Part shown: positions 1-6,462 of the stretch, one piece after another
Layout of the letters: each line of letters starts with the position of its first letter
How positions within the stretch are numbered: position 1 is the stretch's first letter
Assembly: GCA_020347545.1 (NCBI GenBank)
Contig: CP070731.1
Span: forward strand, 243,312-250,446
Reading direction: 5' to 3'
Length of the DNA stretch: 7,135 bases
DNA from: Flavobacteriaceae bacterium
Lineage (GTDB): Bacteria; Bacteroidota; Bacteroidia; Flavobacteriales; Flavobacteriaceae
The notes under the pieces: generated by a model
The model's input: the letters and a program-made list of their open reading frames with translations, nothing else
Told to the model about the DNA's origin: nothing
Databases searched by the model: none
Program-made: the position numbers and the translations under genes

Positions 1-263
1 AACTTCGTTTCAGGTTGCAATCTGTATTAAAGGCAAGAAATTTCAAGTATATTTTAATGAATGTACCCGATAAGCAGATACAAAAGGTAATCTCGATATT
101 GCCGGGAATGAGAAGTCCTACGGTTCTTCCTTTGGCTGAAAAAGGCTGGAGTTCAATTCACACAGTGATCGAGAAGAATAAATTCTGGGAGGTTATTGAT
201 GAACTTCAGGATCTTGGGGCTGAAGGAATTTTAGTGGCTCCTATTGAAAAAATGGTAATTTAA
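1..263 (+). CDS. hisG: ATP phosphoribosyltransferase, long form, C-terminal part (5' end outside window)
   Basis: HisG catalyses the first, committed step of histidine synthesis, joining ATP and PRPP to give phosphoribosyl-ATP in the cytoplasm. Only the last 87 or so residues are present; the frame is open from the first base (in-frame codons from position 3), so the gene enters from the left. What is seen matches the C-terminal regulatory domain of long-form HisG: an Arg-x-Gln-Ser-Val-Leu-x-Ala-Arg stretch, then Lys-Tyr-Ile-Leu-Met-Asn, a Ser-Pro-Thr-Val-Leu-Pro-Leu segment, and the ending Gly-Ala-Glu-Gly-Ile-Leu-Val-x-Pro-Ile-Glu-Lys-Met. In known long-form enzymes this ACT-like domain binds histidine for feedback inhibition, and no HisZ partner is needed. 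TTG at 15 is not a real start; it lies inside the gene. The catalytic domains cannot be judged. The stop is TAA, about 10 bases before hisD. Confidence 0.95.
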   Translation, partial: LRFRLQSVLKARNFKYILMNVPDKQIQKVISILPGMRSPTVLPLAEKGWSSIHTVIEKNKFWEVIDELQDLGAEGILVAPIEKMVI

Positions 264-273
264 TTTGACGATG

Positions 274-1566
274 ATGAAGATATTGGAAAACCCGAAAAAG
301 GAGGATTGGGAGAGGATCTTAAAGAGGCCTACGCAAACCTATTCGGACATTGAACCACTTGTGACAGAGATTTTTGAACATGTCAGGAAAGAAGGGGATA
401 TTGCTGTAAAGAAATATACCAAGAAATTTGACGGTGCCGGTTTAGAAGGATTAATTGTGGCCAATTCTGAAATTGAAGCGGCAAAAAACGCGCTTGATGA
501 TTCACTTAAAGAAGCCATAAAACTGGCAAAAAAAAATATCGAGGCTTTTCATGCTGCGCAACAGACTCCTGTTAAAAAAATCGAATCGACCCCTGGAGTT
601 GTTTGCTGGCAGGAAAAAAGGGCAATTGAGAAGGTTGGATTGTATATTCCCGGAGGTACAGCACCGTTGTTTTCTACGATACTAATGTTAGCTGTTCCGG
701 CTGGGATAGCAGGCTGTGAGGAAGTGGTTATGTGCACTCCCTGTGATGCGGAGGGGAAAGTCCATCCGGCAGTCCTTTACACTGCTGATCTTTGTGGAGT
801 TACCCGAATCTTCAAAGTTGGAGGTATTCAGGCGATTGCCGGAATGACACTGGGAACGGAGAGTATACCAAAGGTGTATAAAATTTTTGGCCCTGGAAAT
901 CAATATGTAACCGTAGCTAAGCAGATGGCCATGAAGTTTGGAGTTGGTATTGATTTGCCCGCCGGCCCCAGTGAATTACTCGTTTATGCCGATAGTTCCT
1001 CTACCGCCAGTTTTATGGCTGCAGATTTACTTTCTCAGGCAGAACACGGAACAGACAGCCAGGTGATACTGGTTAGCAATTCCCTTGAAAAACTAAACGA
1101 AATAAAGATCGAAATTGAAAAACAGCTCGAAGAACTTCCGAGAAGGGATATTGCCGTGCAAGCAATTGAAAACTCTAAGTTGATCTATTGCAGTGATCAT
1201 AAAAAGGCGATTGATCTTATCAATTTTTACGCTCCTGAACATTTGATCTTAAGTGTAGAGGATACCTCGGGAATATTACCCTTGTTAAAAAACGCAGGAT
1301 CCGTTTTTGTAGGAGATTACAGCCCGGAAAGCGCGGGTGACTACGCTTCCGGTACTAACCATACTTTGCCCACCAACGGATTTGCGAAAAACTATAGCGG
1401 GGTTAATCTTGATGCTTTTCAAAAGGCTGTAAGTTTTCAGGAAATTTCGAAAGAAGGGATTAGAAATATAGGTGAGGCTGTTGAAAAGATGGCTGAAGCA
1501 GAAGGATTATTCGCGCATCAGAATGCGGTTTCCTTAAGACTGGCGGCTTTAAAAGAAAAGAATTGA
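274..1566 (+). CDS. hisD: Histidinol dehydrogenase
   Basis: HisD performs the last two oxidations, L-histidinol to L-histidine via the aldehyde, with two NAD+ and a bound zinc ion. The protein is 430 residues from ATG 274, the family's usual length (E. coli 434). Visible signatures are a Gly-Pro-Gly-Asn motif near 206-209, Asp-Leu-Pro-Ala-Gly-Pro-Ser-Glu near 227-234, and Ala-Glu-His-Gly-Thr-Asp near 256-261. By alignment with the E. coli enzyme, the zinc ligands are Gln255, His258, Asp356 and His415, and the catalytic pair is Glu322-His323 in Ala-Pro-Glu-His-Leu. All are present. Start choice: the same frame is open from TTG 265 and ATG 271. I prefer ATG 274 because it gives the Met-Lys-Ile beginning typical of relatives, but ATG 271 is equally possible. 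No Shine-Dalgarno sequence separates them. It ends in TGA, 8 bases before hisC. Confidence 0.97.
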   Translation: MKILENPKKEDWERILKRPTQTYSDIEPLVTEIFEHVRKEGDIAVKKYTKKFDGAGLEGLIVANSEIEAAKNALDDSLKEAIKLAKKNIEAFHAAQQTPVKKIESTPGVVCWQEKRAIEKVGLYIPGGTAPLFSTILMLAVPAGIAGCEEVVMCTPCDAEGKVHPAVLYTADLCGVTRIFKVGGIQAIAGMTLGTESIPKVYKIFGPGNQYVTVAKQMAMKFGVGIDLPAGPSELLVYADSSSTASFMAADLLSQAEHGTDSQVILVSNSLEKLNEIKIEIEKQLEELPRRDIAVQAIENSKLIYCSDHKKAIDLINFYAPEHLILSVEDTSGILPLLKNAGSVFVGDYSPESAGDYASGTNHTLPTNGFAKNYSGVNLDAFQKAVSFQEISKEGIRNIGEAVEKMAEAEGLFAHQNAVSLRLAALKEKN

Positions 1567-1574
1567 CCTGAATC

Positions 1575-2630
1575 ATGAAAAGAGAGAAAATTGACATAAT
1601 GAATATGGCTCGACCTTCTGTAAAGAAGCTTAAACCTTATGCTTCGGCGAAGGATGAATTTAAAGATTTTGATCAGCAACTGATTTATCTTGATGCTAAT
1701 GAAAACCCTTATGATAATGGTTTAAACAGGTATCCTGATCCACATCAATCGGTTTTAAAAGAGCGAATATCAGAGTTAAAAGGAGTAGCGGTAGAAAAAA
1801 TTTTACTGGGAAATGGTAGTGACGAAATTCTTGACATGATCTTTAGGGTATTTTTTGAGCCCGCCAAGGATAATATCATTATCAATACGCCAACCTTTGG
1901 AATGTTTAAGGTGCTCTGCGGGATAAACAATGTAAACTATAAGGAGGTTTCTCTGACCGAAGAATTTGAGTTGGACGTTACAAAAATTGTGGAGTCCATA
2001 GATGAAAATACAAAAGCAATTTTTGTTTGTTCTCCCAATAATCCGACCGGGAATTCAATGAAAAAGGAAGGGGTTGAAGCATTGCTTTCAAAGGGATTAC
2101 TGGTAGTTATCGACGAGGCCTATATAGACTTTTCGGAAAAGAAAAGCTGGAATCAGGAATTGGATAAATATAAAAATCTAATTGTTACCCAGACTTTTTC
2201 AAAGGCTTATGGAATGGCAGGAATAAGGTTAGGTGTTTGTTATGCTGACTCCGAAATAATCACCTTATTGAAAAAAGTGAAAATGCCTTATAATATAAGT
2301 GTCCTTACCCAGCAAACGGCTTTAAAACAACTCGAAGACCAACGTGTTACGGAACAAGAGGTAGTGGAAATTGTTGAAAACAGAAAGAAACTGGTTCGTG
2401 AACTTTCCGGAATAAACCTGGTAAAAAAGGTCTATCCCTCAGACAGTAATTTTCTGCTGATAAAAGTGGATGATGCAGATCTCAGATATAACGAACTTAT
2501 AGGTCACGATCTGGTCATTCGAAACAGGAGCAAAGAACCATTATGCGAGAATTGTTTGAGGATAACAATTGGTACACCTTCAGAGAATAAGGCATTGATA
2601 AAAAGTTTAACTTACTTAGATACGAAATAA
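1575..2630 (+). CDS. hisC: Histidinol-phosphate aminotransferase
   Basis: HisC is a PLP-dependent class I/II aminotransferase that converts imidazole-acetol phosphate and glutamate to histidinol phosphate and 2-oxoglutarate. The 351 residues fit the family (about 350-360). Visible signatures: Leu-Asp-Ala-Asn-Glu-Asn-Pro near 39-45 and Asn-Arg-Tyr-Pro-Asp-Pro near 51-56, both typical of HisC; Gly-Asn-Gly-Ser-Asp-Glu near 79-84 (PLP phosphate contact); Ser-Pro-Asn-Asn-Pro-Thr-Gly at 153-159; Asp180 and Tyr183 in Asp-Glu-Ala-Tyr; the Schiff-base Lys210 in Thr-Phe-Ser-Lys-Ala-Tyr-Gly; Arg218 in Gly-Ile-Arg-Leu-Gly; and Arg329 in Leu-Arg-Ile-Thr-Ile-Gly, which would bind the substrate. The active site therefore looks complete. 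ATG 1575 is chosen because it lies 8 bases after hisD; in-frame ATGs at 1599 and 1605 would trim the N-terminus by only 8-10 residues and cannot be excluded. The leader has no clear Shine-Dalgarno sequence. Confidence 0.97.
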   Translation: MKREKIDIMNMARPSVKKLKPYASAKDEFKDFDQQLIYLDANENPYDNGLNRYPDPHQSVLKERISELKGVAVEKILLGNGSDEILDMIFRVFFEPAKDNIIINTPTFGMFKVLCGINNVNYKEVSLTEEFELDVTKIVESIDENTKAIFVCSPNNPTGNSMKKEGVEALLSKGLLVVIDEAYIDFSEKKSWNQELDKYKNLIVTQTFSKAYGMAGIRLGVCYADSEIITLLKKVKMPYNISVLTQQTALKQLEDQRVTEQEVVEIVENRKKLVRELSGINLVKKVYPSDSNFLLIKVDDADLRYNELIGHDLVIRNRSKEPLCENCLRITIGTPSENKALIKSLTYLDTK

Positions 2631-2640
2631 CAAAGAACTG

Positions 2641-3774
2641 ATGAAGAGAGTATTATTTATAGATAGAGACGGGACAATGATCAGGGAGCCTGAGGATGAG
2701 CAAATTGACAGTTTTGAAAAACTTGTGTTTTACCCCGGGGCCATATCCTATTTATCCAGAATTGCCCGGGAACTGAATTTTGAGCTTGTGATGGTCACCA
2801 ATCAGGATGGTCTTGGAACAGATGTATACCCCGAGGATGACTTTTATCCTGTTCACAATTTTATCATGAAAACATTTGCCAGTGAGGGTGTTGTTTTTTC
2901 GGAGGTATTTATTGATCGAAGCTTCCCGAAAGATAATTCACCCAACAGGAAGCCAAAGACTGGCATGTTGGGACAGTACTTCTCGGAGGATTATGATTTA
3001 AAGAATTCCTTTGTCATAGGAGATCGTATGACCGATATGGAATTGGCTAAGAATTTAAATGCTCAGGGAATTTTTATCAATAACGAAACGAACCTGGGGG
3101 TTATGGAAACTGATGCCTCAGATACTGAAATAAAGGAATGTATAAGTTTGGAAACGCAAAGCTGGAAAGAGATCTATGAGTTTTTAAAGCTAAATGCACG
3201 AAGCGCTGAAATCCACAGAAAGACCAAGGAAACAGATATTTATGTAAAACTTAATCTTGACGGGAAAGGAGAAAGTGAGATCAAAACAGGTATTGGGTTT
3301 TTTGATCACATGCTTGATCAAATCGCAAGACACGGAAATATGGACCTTGAGATTCAGGTAAAAGGAGATTTGGAAGTAGATGAACATCATACCATGGAGG
3401 ATACTGCCATCGTTTTGGGAGAGGCTTTTGCGAAGGCACTGAGCGATAAAAGGGGGATGGAGAGATATGGTTTTACATTGCCTATGGATGATTGCCTGGC
3501 CCAGGTAGCCATTGATTTCGGAGGAAGGAACTGGTTGGTTTGGGAGGCCGATTTTAAAAGGGAAATGATCGGAGACATGCCAACCGAAATGTTCTATCAT
3601 TTTTTCAAATCATTTACCGACGGGGCAAAAGCGAATTTGAATATTAAGGCTGAGGGAAAAAATGAGCATCATAAAATTGAAGCCATATTCAAGGCTTTTG
3701 CAAAAGCCATAAAGGTTGCTGTCAGGAGAGATGCAGATAAAATGATTTTACCTAGCACTAAAGGACTTTTATAA
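2641..3774 (+). CDS. hisB: Bifunctional histidinol-phosphatase / imidazoleglycerol-phosphate dehydratase
   Basis: This is a fused two-domain enzyme of 377 residues, like E. coli HisB. Residues 1-165 or so form a HAD phosphatase that removes phosphate from histidinol phosphate: nucleophile Asp8 and Asp10 in Asp-Arg-Asp-Gly-Thr, motif II Thr53-Asn54, the basic Arg103-Lys104-Pro105-Lys106, and motif IV Gly-Asp128-Arg-Met-Thr-Asp132. After a linker, residues 195-377 form the manganese-dependent dehydratase: Phe-Phe-Asp-His-Met-Leu-Asp at 220-226, Asp-Glu-His-His-Thr-Met-Glu-Asp at 247-254, and Glu-His-His-Lys-Ile-Glu at 342-347, which supply the His/Glu metal ligands. It ends in the usual Ser-Thr-Lys-Gly-Leu-Leu tail. 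One oddity is that the columns holding the E. coli zinc ligands (Cys, His, Cys, Cys) are Asp92, Ser94, Ser100 and Asn102, so the structural zinc loop is absent. As best I recall this is normal in Bacteroidota. Start ATG 2641 gives the expected Met-Lys-Arg-Val-Leu-Phe-Ile-Asp opening. Only one base separates it from hisH. Confidence 0.97.
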   Translation: MKRVLFIDRDGTMIREPEDEQIDSFEKLVFYPGAISYLSRIARELNFELVMVTNQDGLGTDVYPEDDFYPVHNFIMKTFASEGVVFSEVFIDRSFPKDNSPNRKPKTGMLGQYFSEDYDLKNSFVIGDRMTDMELAKNLNAQGIFINNETNLGVMETDASDTEIKECISLETQSWKEIYEFLKLNARSAEIHRKTKETDIYVKLNLDGKGESEIKTGIGFFDHMLDQIARHGNMDLEIQVKGDLEVDEHHTMEDTAIVLGEAFAKALSDKRGMERYGFTLPMDDCLAQVAIDFGGRNWLVWEADFKREMIGDMPTEMFYHFFKSFTDGAKANLNIKAEGKNEHHKIEAIFKAFAKAIKVAVRRDADKMILPSTKGLL

Positions 3775-3775
3775 A

Positions 3776-4360
3776 ATGAATATTGTCATCATAGATTATG
3801 GAGCCGGAAATGTGTAGTCCGTGCAGTTCGCACTGGAGCGATTGGGCCTCCAGGCTGAATGCACCAATGAGGCGAAGAAAATAATTGATGCAGATAAGGT
3901 TATTTTCCCAGGGGTTGGTGAAGCCCAAAGTGCCATGAAGGAACTGAGTAAATATGGCCTTGATAAAATTATACCGGAGCTGAAACAACCTGTTCTTGGA
4001 ATTTGTCTTGGAATGCAACTGATGTGTCAGCACTCTGAAGAGAATGATACGGATTGTTTAGGTATATTTCCTATTGAGGTAAAAAAGTTTGATGAAAGAT
4101 TAAAGGTTCCCCATATTGGCTGGAACCAGATTCAAAAGCTTAAAGGGCATCTTTTTGATGGCGTTAAAAAGGATGAATACGTGTATTATGTACATAGTTA
4201 CTATATTCCTGAAAATCCTTACTCAATTGCAGACACAGAATACGGTATCGCGTATTCAGGAGCTATACGAAAGGATAATTTTTATGCATGTCAGTTTCAT
4301 CCGGAGAAAAGCGGCGATGTAGGTGAAAAGATTTTGATGAATTTTATTAAAGCAGTTTAA
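3776..4360 (+). pseudogene. hisH: Imidazole glycerol phosphate synthase glutaminase subunit, interrupted by an in-frame TAG at codon 14
   Basis: HisH is the class I glutamine amidotransferase subunit that makes ammonia from glutamine and channels it into HisF. From ATG 3776 the frame runs 194 codons, the usual family length, but codon 14 is TAG. The N-terminal 13 residues are textbook HisH (Ile-Ile-Asp-Tyr-Gly-Ala-Gly-Asn-Val). After the TAG the frame resumes at once with Ser-Val-Gln-Phe-Ala-Leu-Glu and stays open to TAA at 4358. Counting the stop as one residue, the catalytic triad is Cys77 (in Gly-Ile-Cys-Leu-Gly-Met-Gln), His175 and Glu177 (in Phe-His-Pro-Glu-Lys-Ser-Gly). Pro-His-Ile-Gly-Trp-Asn near 112-117 and Val-His-Ser-Tyr-Tyr near 139-143 are also kept. 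No frameshift or second lesion is visible. Relatives, as I recall them, often carry Gln at this column, so one C-to-T change in CAG explains it. As written, ATG initiation gives only a 13-residue peptide; a protein starting at GTG 3821 would have 179 residues and lack the first beta strand. Identity is certain; whether the gene is truly broken is not. Confidence 0.9.
3815..3817 (+). other. hisH: In-frame amber (TAG) codon inside hisH
   Basis: The bases read Gly-Asn-Val, TAG, Ser-Val in the hisH frame, with family-like residues on both sides. No gene in this window ends in TAG: hisG, hisC, hisB, hisH, hisA, hisIE, the thioesterase and the HAD gene end in TAA, and hisD and hisF in TGA. The change is therefore a single internal lesion, not a normal gene end. 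An error, a recent mutation, or suppression could each produce it; the sequence cannot decide between them. Confidence 0.97.
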
Positions 4361-4362
4361 AT

Positions 4363-5097
4363 ATGAGGATTATTCCTGCCATAGATATTATTGAAGGAAA
4401 GTGCGTAAGGCTTTCCAAAGGAGATTACAGTACGAAAAAAATATATAATGAAGATCCCTTAGAGGTGGCTAAAACCTTTCAGGATGTGGGTATAAAACAC
4501 CTTCACCTTGTCGATCTTGACGGAGCAAAGAGCAAGCACATTGTAAATTACAAGATCCTTGAATCAATTGCTTCAAAAACCGATTTAAAAATTGATTTTG
4601 GCGGCGGGTTAAAATCTGATGAGGATCTTCGCATCGCTTTCGAGAGTGGTGCTTCTCAAATAACGGGTGGAAGCATTGCTGTTAAATCGCCTAAGATTTT
4701 TGAGTCCTGGATCCAAAGGTATGGTAAGGAAAAGATCATTCTCGGGGCGGATGCACAGGATGAAAAAATTGCCATATCCGGGTGGATGGAGGCTTCTCAG
4801 GAAGAATTGATCCCGTTTATAAGATCGTATCAGAATAAAGGAATATCCTATGTGATCTGTACGGACATCTCCAAAGATGGTATGCTTGAAGGTCCTTCAT
4901 TTGAATTGTATGAAAGAATCCTTAAAGAGGTCCCTGAAATCAATCTGATCGCTTCCGGAGGGATATCACATTTTGATGAACTGGCTCAATTGGCCGAGGC
5001 AGGTTGTGAAGGAACCATCATTGGAAAGGCGATTTATGAAAAAAGGATCAGTCTGAAACAATTAGAATCATTTATTCTTAATGAATCATCCAAATAA
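4363..5097 (+). CDS. hisA: ProFAR isomerase (HisA)
   Basis: HisA converts ProFAR to PRFAR, an Amadori rearrangement that opens the aminoaldose and feeds HisF-HisH. It is a (beta-alpha)8 barrel of 244 residues, the standard length. The opening Ile-Ile-Pro-Ala-Ile-Asp carries the catalytic Asp8, and the second catalytic acid is Asp130 in Leu-Gly-Ala-Asp, the two half-barrel positions shared with HisF. Cys-Thr-Asp-Ile-Ser-Lys-Asp-Gly near 166-173 supplies the conserved Thr167 region. Phosphate-binding glycines are visible at Phe-Gly-Gly-Gly (79-82), Thr-Gly-Gly-Ser (101-104), Ala-Ser-Gly-Gly (197-200) and Ile-Gly-Lys-Ala-Ile-Tyr (220-225). The phrases Lys-Gly-Asp-Tyr early and Val-Asp-Leu-Asp-Gly-Ala near 50-55 mark it as HisA, not HisF. 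The start lies 2 bases after the hisH stop, which suggests translational coupling, so an early stop in hisH could lower its expression. TAA ends it 9 bases before hisF. Confidence 0.97.
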   Translation: MRIIPAIDIIEGKCVRLSKGDYSTKKIYNEDPLEVAKTFQDVGIKHLHLVDLDGAKSKHIVNYKILESIASKTDLKIDFGGGLKSDEDLRIAFESGASQITGGSIAVKSPKIFESWIQRYGKEKIILGADAQDEKIAISGWMEASQEELIPFIRSYQNKGISYVICTDISKDGMLEGPSFELYERILKEVPEINLIASGGISHFDELAQLAEAGCEGTIIGKAIYEKRISLKQLESFILNESSK

Positions 5098-5106
5098 AAA
5101 GTCATC

Positions 5107-5862
5107 ATGGTAAGTAAAAGAATCATCCCTTGTTTGGACATTAAGGACGGAAGAACCGTAAAAGGTGTAAATTTTGTTGGCCTGCAGGATGCAGGTGATC
5201 CGGTGGAGCTGGCAGATCGTTACTCGAGAGAAGGAGCAGATGAGCTGGTATTTCTAGATATTACCGCGACAAAGGAAAAAAGAAAGACACTATTGGAACT
5301 TGTTGAAAAAGTCGCCAGAAAAGTCAATATTCCTTTTACTGTTGGAGGAGGAATCTCTAGTGTTGAAGACGTAAACCTTTTGTTGAGGGCCGGTGCCGAT
5401 AAGATTTCCATCAACTCCTCAGCGGTTAAAAATCCTGAATTGATCAGGCAGCTGGCAAATAAGTTTGGGAGTCAATGCATTGTGCTGGCGGCTGATGCCA
5501 AATTGATCAATGGAAAATGGAAGGTCTTTTTGGTTGGAGGGCGCGTTGAGACGGAATTGGATCTTTTTGACTGGGTAGCTCAAGGTGTTCGTTTGGGAGC
5601 AGGGGAAATTCTGTTTACCTCGATGGATCATGACGGAACCAAGAATGGTTTTGCCAATGAGACCTTGAAACAACTTTCTGAGCTGGTGAACGTACCTATT
5701 ATTGCAAGCGGTGGAGCTGGCAATATTCAGCATTTTTGTGATACATTTAAAGAGGGAAAGGCGGATGCCGCCCTGGCAGCGAGCGTGTTTCACTATAAAG
5801 AAATAGAAATAAAAGAACTTAAATCAACACTTGATAATCAAGGAATTAATGTGAGGTTATGA
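5107..5862 (+). CDS. hisF: Imidazole glycerol phosphate synthase, cyclase subunit
   Basis: HisF is the (beta-alpha)8-barrel synthase that combines PRFAR with ammonia to give imidazole glycerol phosphate and AICAR; the ammonia normally comes from HisH through the barrel core. It has 251 residues (T. maritima 253). Catalytic Asp11 sits in Ile-Pro-Cys-Leu-Asp and Asp130 in Leu-Ala-Ala-Asp-Ala. Phosphate-site glycines appear at Val-Gly-Gly-Gly-Ile (79-83) and Ala-Ser-Gly-Gly-Ala-Gly (200-205). The four residues known from T. maritima to form the ammonia gate, Arg5, Glu46, Lys99 and Glu167, are all present, as is Asp98, an interface residue. The subunit thus looks built for a HisH partner, which matters given the lesion in hisH. 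ATG 5107 gives the expected short N-terminus. Its TGA overlaps the hisIE start by 4 bases (ATGA), a sign of coupled translation. Confidence 0.97.
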   Translation: MVSKRIIPCLDIKDGRTVKGVNFVGLQDAGDPVELADRYSREGADELVFLDITATKEKRKTLLELVEKVARKVNIPFTVGGGISSVEDVNLLLRAGADKISINSSAVKNPELIRQLANKFGSQCIVLAADAKLINGKWKVFLVGGRVETELDLFDWVAQGVRLGAGEILFTSMDHDGTKNGFANETLKQLSELVNVPIIASGGAGNIQHFCDTFKEGKADAALAASVFHYKEIEIKELKSTLDNQGINVRL

Positions 5863-6452
5863 AAATAGATTTTGATAAAAATACAGGATTGGTTCCGGCT
5901 ATTGTACAGGATTCAAGAACGAAAAATGTCCTGATGCTCGGATATATGAACCAGGAGGCCTTTGACAAAACGATGGAAACAAAAAAAGTAACCTTTTTTA
6001 GCCGAAGCAAACAGCGACTTTGGACAAAAGGAGAAGAAAGCGGAAATTTTCTTCATTTGGTTGGCATCCGGAATGATTGTGACCAGGATACATTGCTTGT
6101 AAGTGTAAAACCTGAGGGACCTACCTGCCATAAGGGAACGGATACTTGCTGGGGCGAGTCAAATACTCCCCAGTTTGGATTTCTTGGTACCCTTGAGAAC
6201 GTGATCAAAAGCAGAAGAGAAAATCCTTCCGAAAAATCCTATGTAGCTTCTTTGTTCAAAAAAGGGATCAATAAAATAGCTCAAAAAGTAGGGGAGGAGG
6301 CTGTAGAAGTTGTAATTGAGTCAAAAGACAATGACGAGAAATTATTCCTGGACGAATCGGCGGATTTACTTTTTCATTATTTGATTCTATTGCAGGCCAA
6401 AGGGTATACGCTTAAGGATATTGAACAGGTATTGATAAACAGACATAAATAA
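5859..6452 (+). CDS. hisIE: Bifunctional phosphoribosyl-AMP cyclohydrolase / phosphoribosyl-ATP pyrophosphatase
   Basis: This fusion carries out steps two and three of the pathway: the HisE part hydrolyses phosphoribosyl-ATP to phosphoribosyl-AMP and pyrophosphate, and the HisI part opens the adenine ring to give ProFAR. The 197 residues match HisIE fusions (E. coli 203). HisI spans about 1-105: Met-Leu-Gly-Tyr-Met-Asn near 26-31, Phe-Phe-Ser-Arg-Ser near 46-50, Leu-Trp-Thr-Lys-Gly-Glu near 54-59, the magnesium site Asp73-Cys74-Asp75-x-Asp77, and the zinc cysteines Cys74, Cys90 and Cys97 within Cys-His-x-Gly and Cys-Trp. HisE spans about 107-197 and shows the MazG-like alpha-helical metal site Glu146-Glu147-x-x-Glu150 followed by Glu166-x-x-Asp169 in Asp-Glu-Ser-Ala-Asp-Leu. 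Nothing is missing. The start ATG 5859 overlaps the hisF stop and follows a GAGG, one of the few ribosome-site-like leaders in the window. Confidence 0.97.
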   Translation: MKIDFDKNTGLVPAIVQDSRTKNVLMLGYMNQEAFDKTMETKKVTFFSRSKQRLWTKGEESGNFLHLVGIRNDCDQDTLLVSVKPEGPTCHKGTDTCWGESNTPQFGFLGTLENVIKSRRENPSEKSYVASLFKKGINKIAQKVGEEAVEVVIESKDNDEKLFLDESADLLFHYLILLQAKGYTLKDIEQVLINRHK

Positions 6453-6462
6453 AATTTACCTT

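Noticed and set aside
3300..3322. Repeated and inverted TTGATCA around a short spacer, looking like an operator
   Set aside because: It encodes the invariant Phe-Asp-His-Met-Leu-Asp-Gln stretch of the HisB dehydratase, so coding constraint explains it.
3190..3600. 136-codon open frame on the minus strand, antisense to hisB
   Set aside because: It lies wholly opposite the well-supported dehydratase domain of HisB and its translation shows no recognisable domain; it is a shadow frame.
3810..3890. Out-of-frame ATG at 3810 that could bypass the TAG
   Set aside because: It opens the +1 frame, gives a short peptide unlike HisH and soon stops; there is no sign of a frameshift returning to the hisH frame.
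4116..4322. 68-codon plus-strand frame inside hisH
   Set aside because: It is out of frame with the conserved HisH residues, including the Cys-His-Glu region, so it is not a compensating frame for the TAG lesion.
5419..5793. 124-codon open frame on the minus strand, antisense to hisF
   Set aside because: It overlaps conserved HisF sequence throughout and has no family features.
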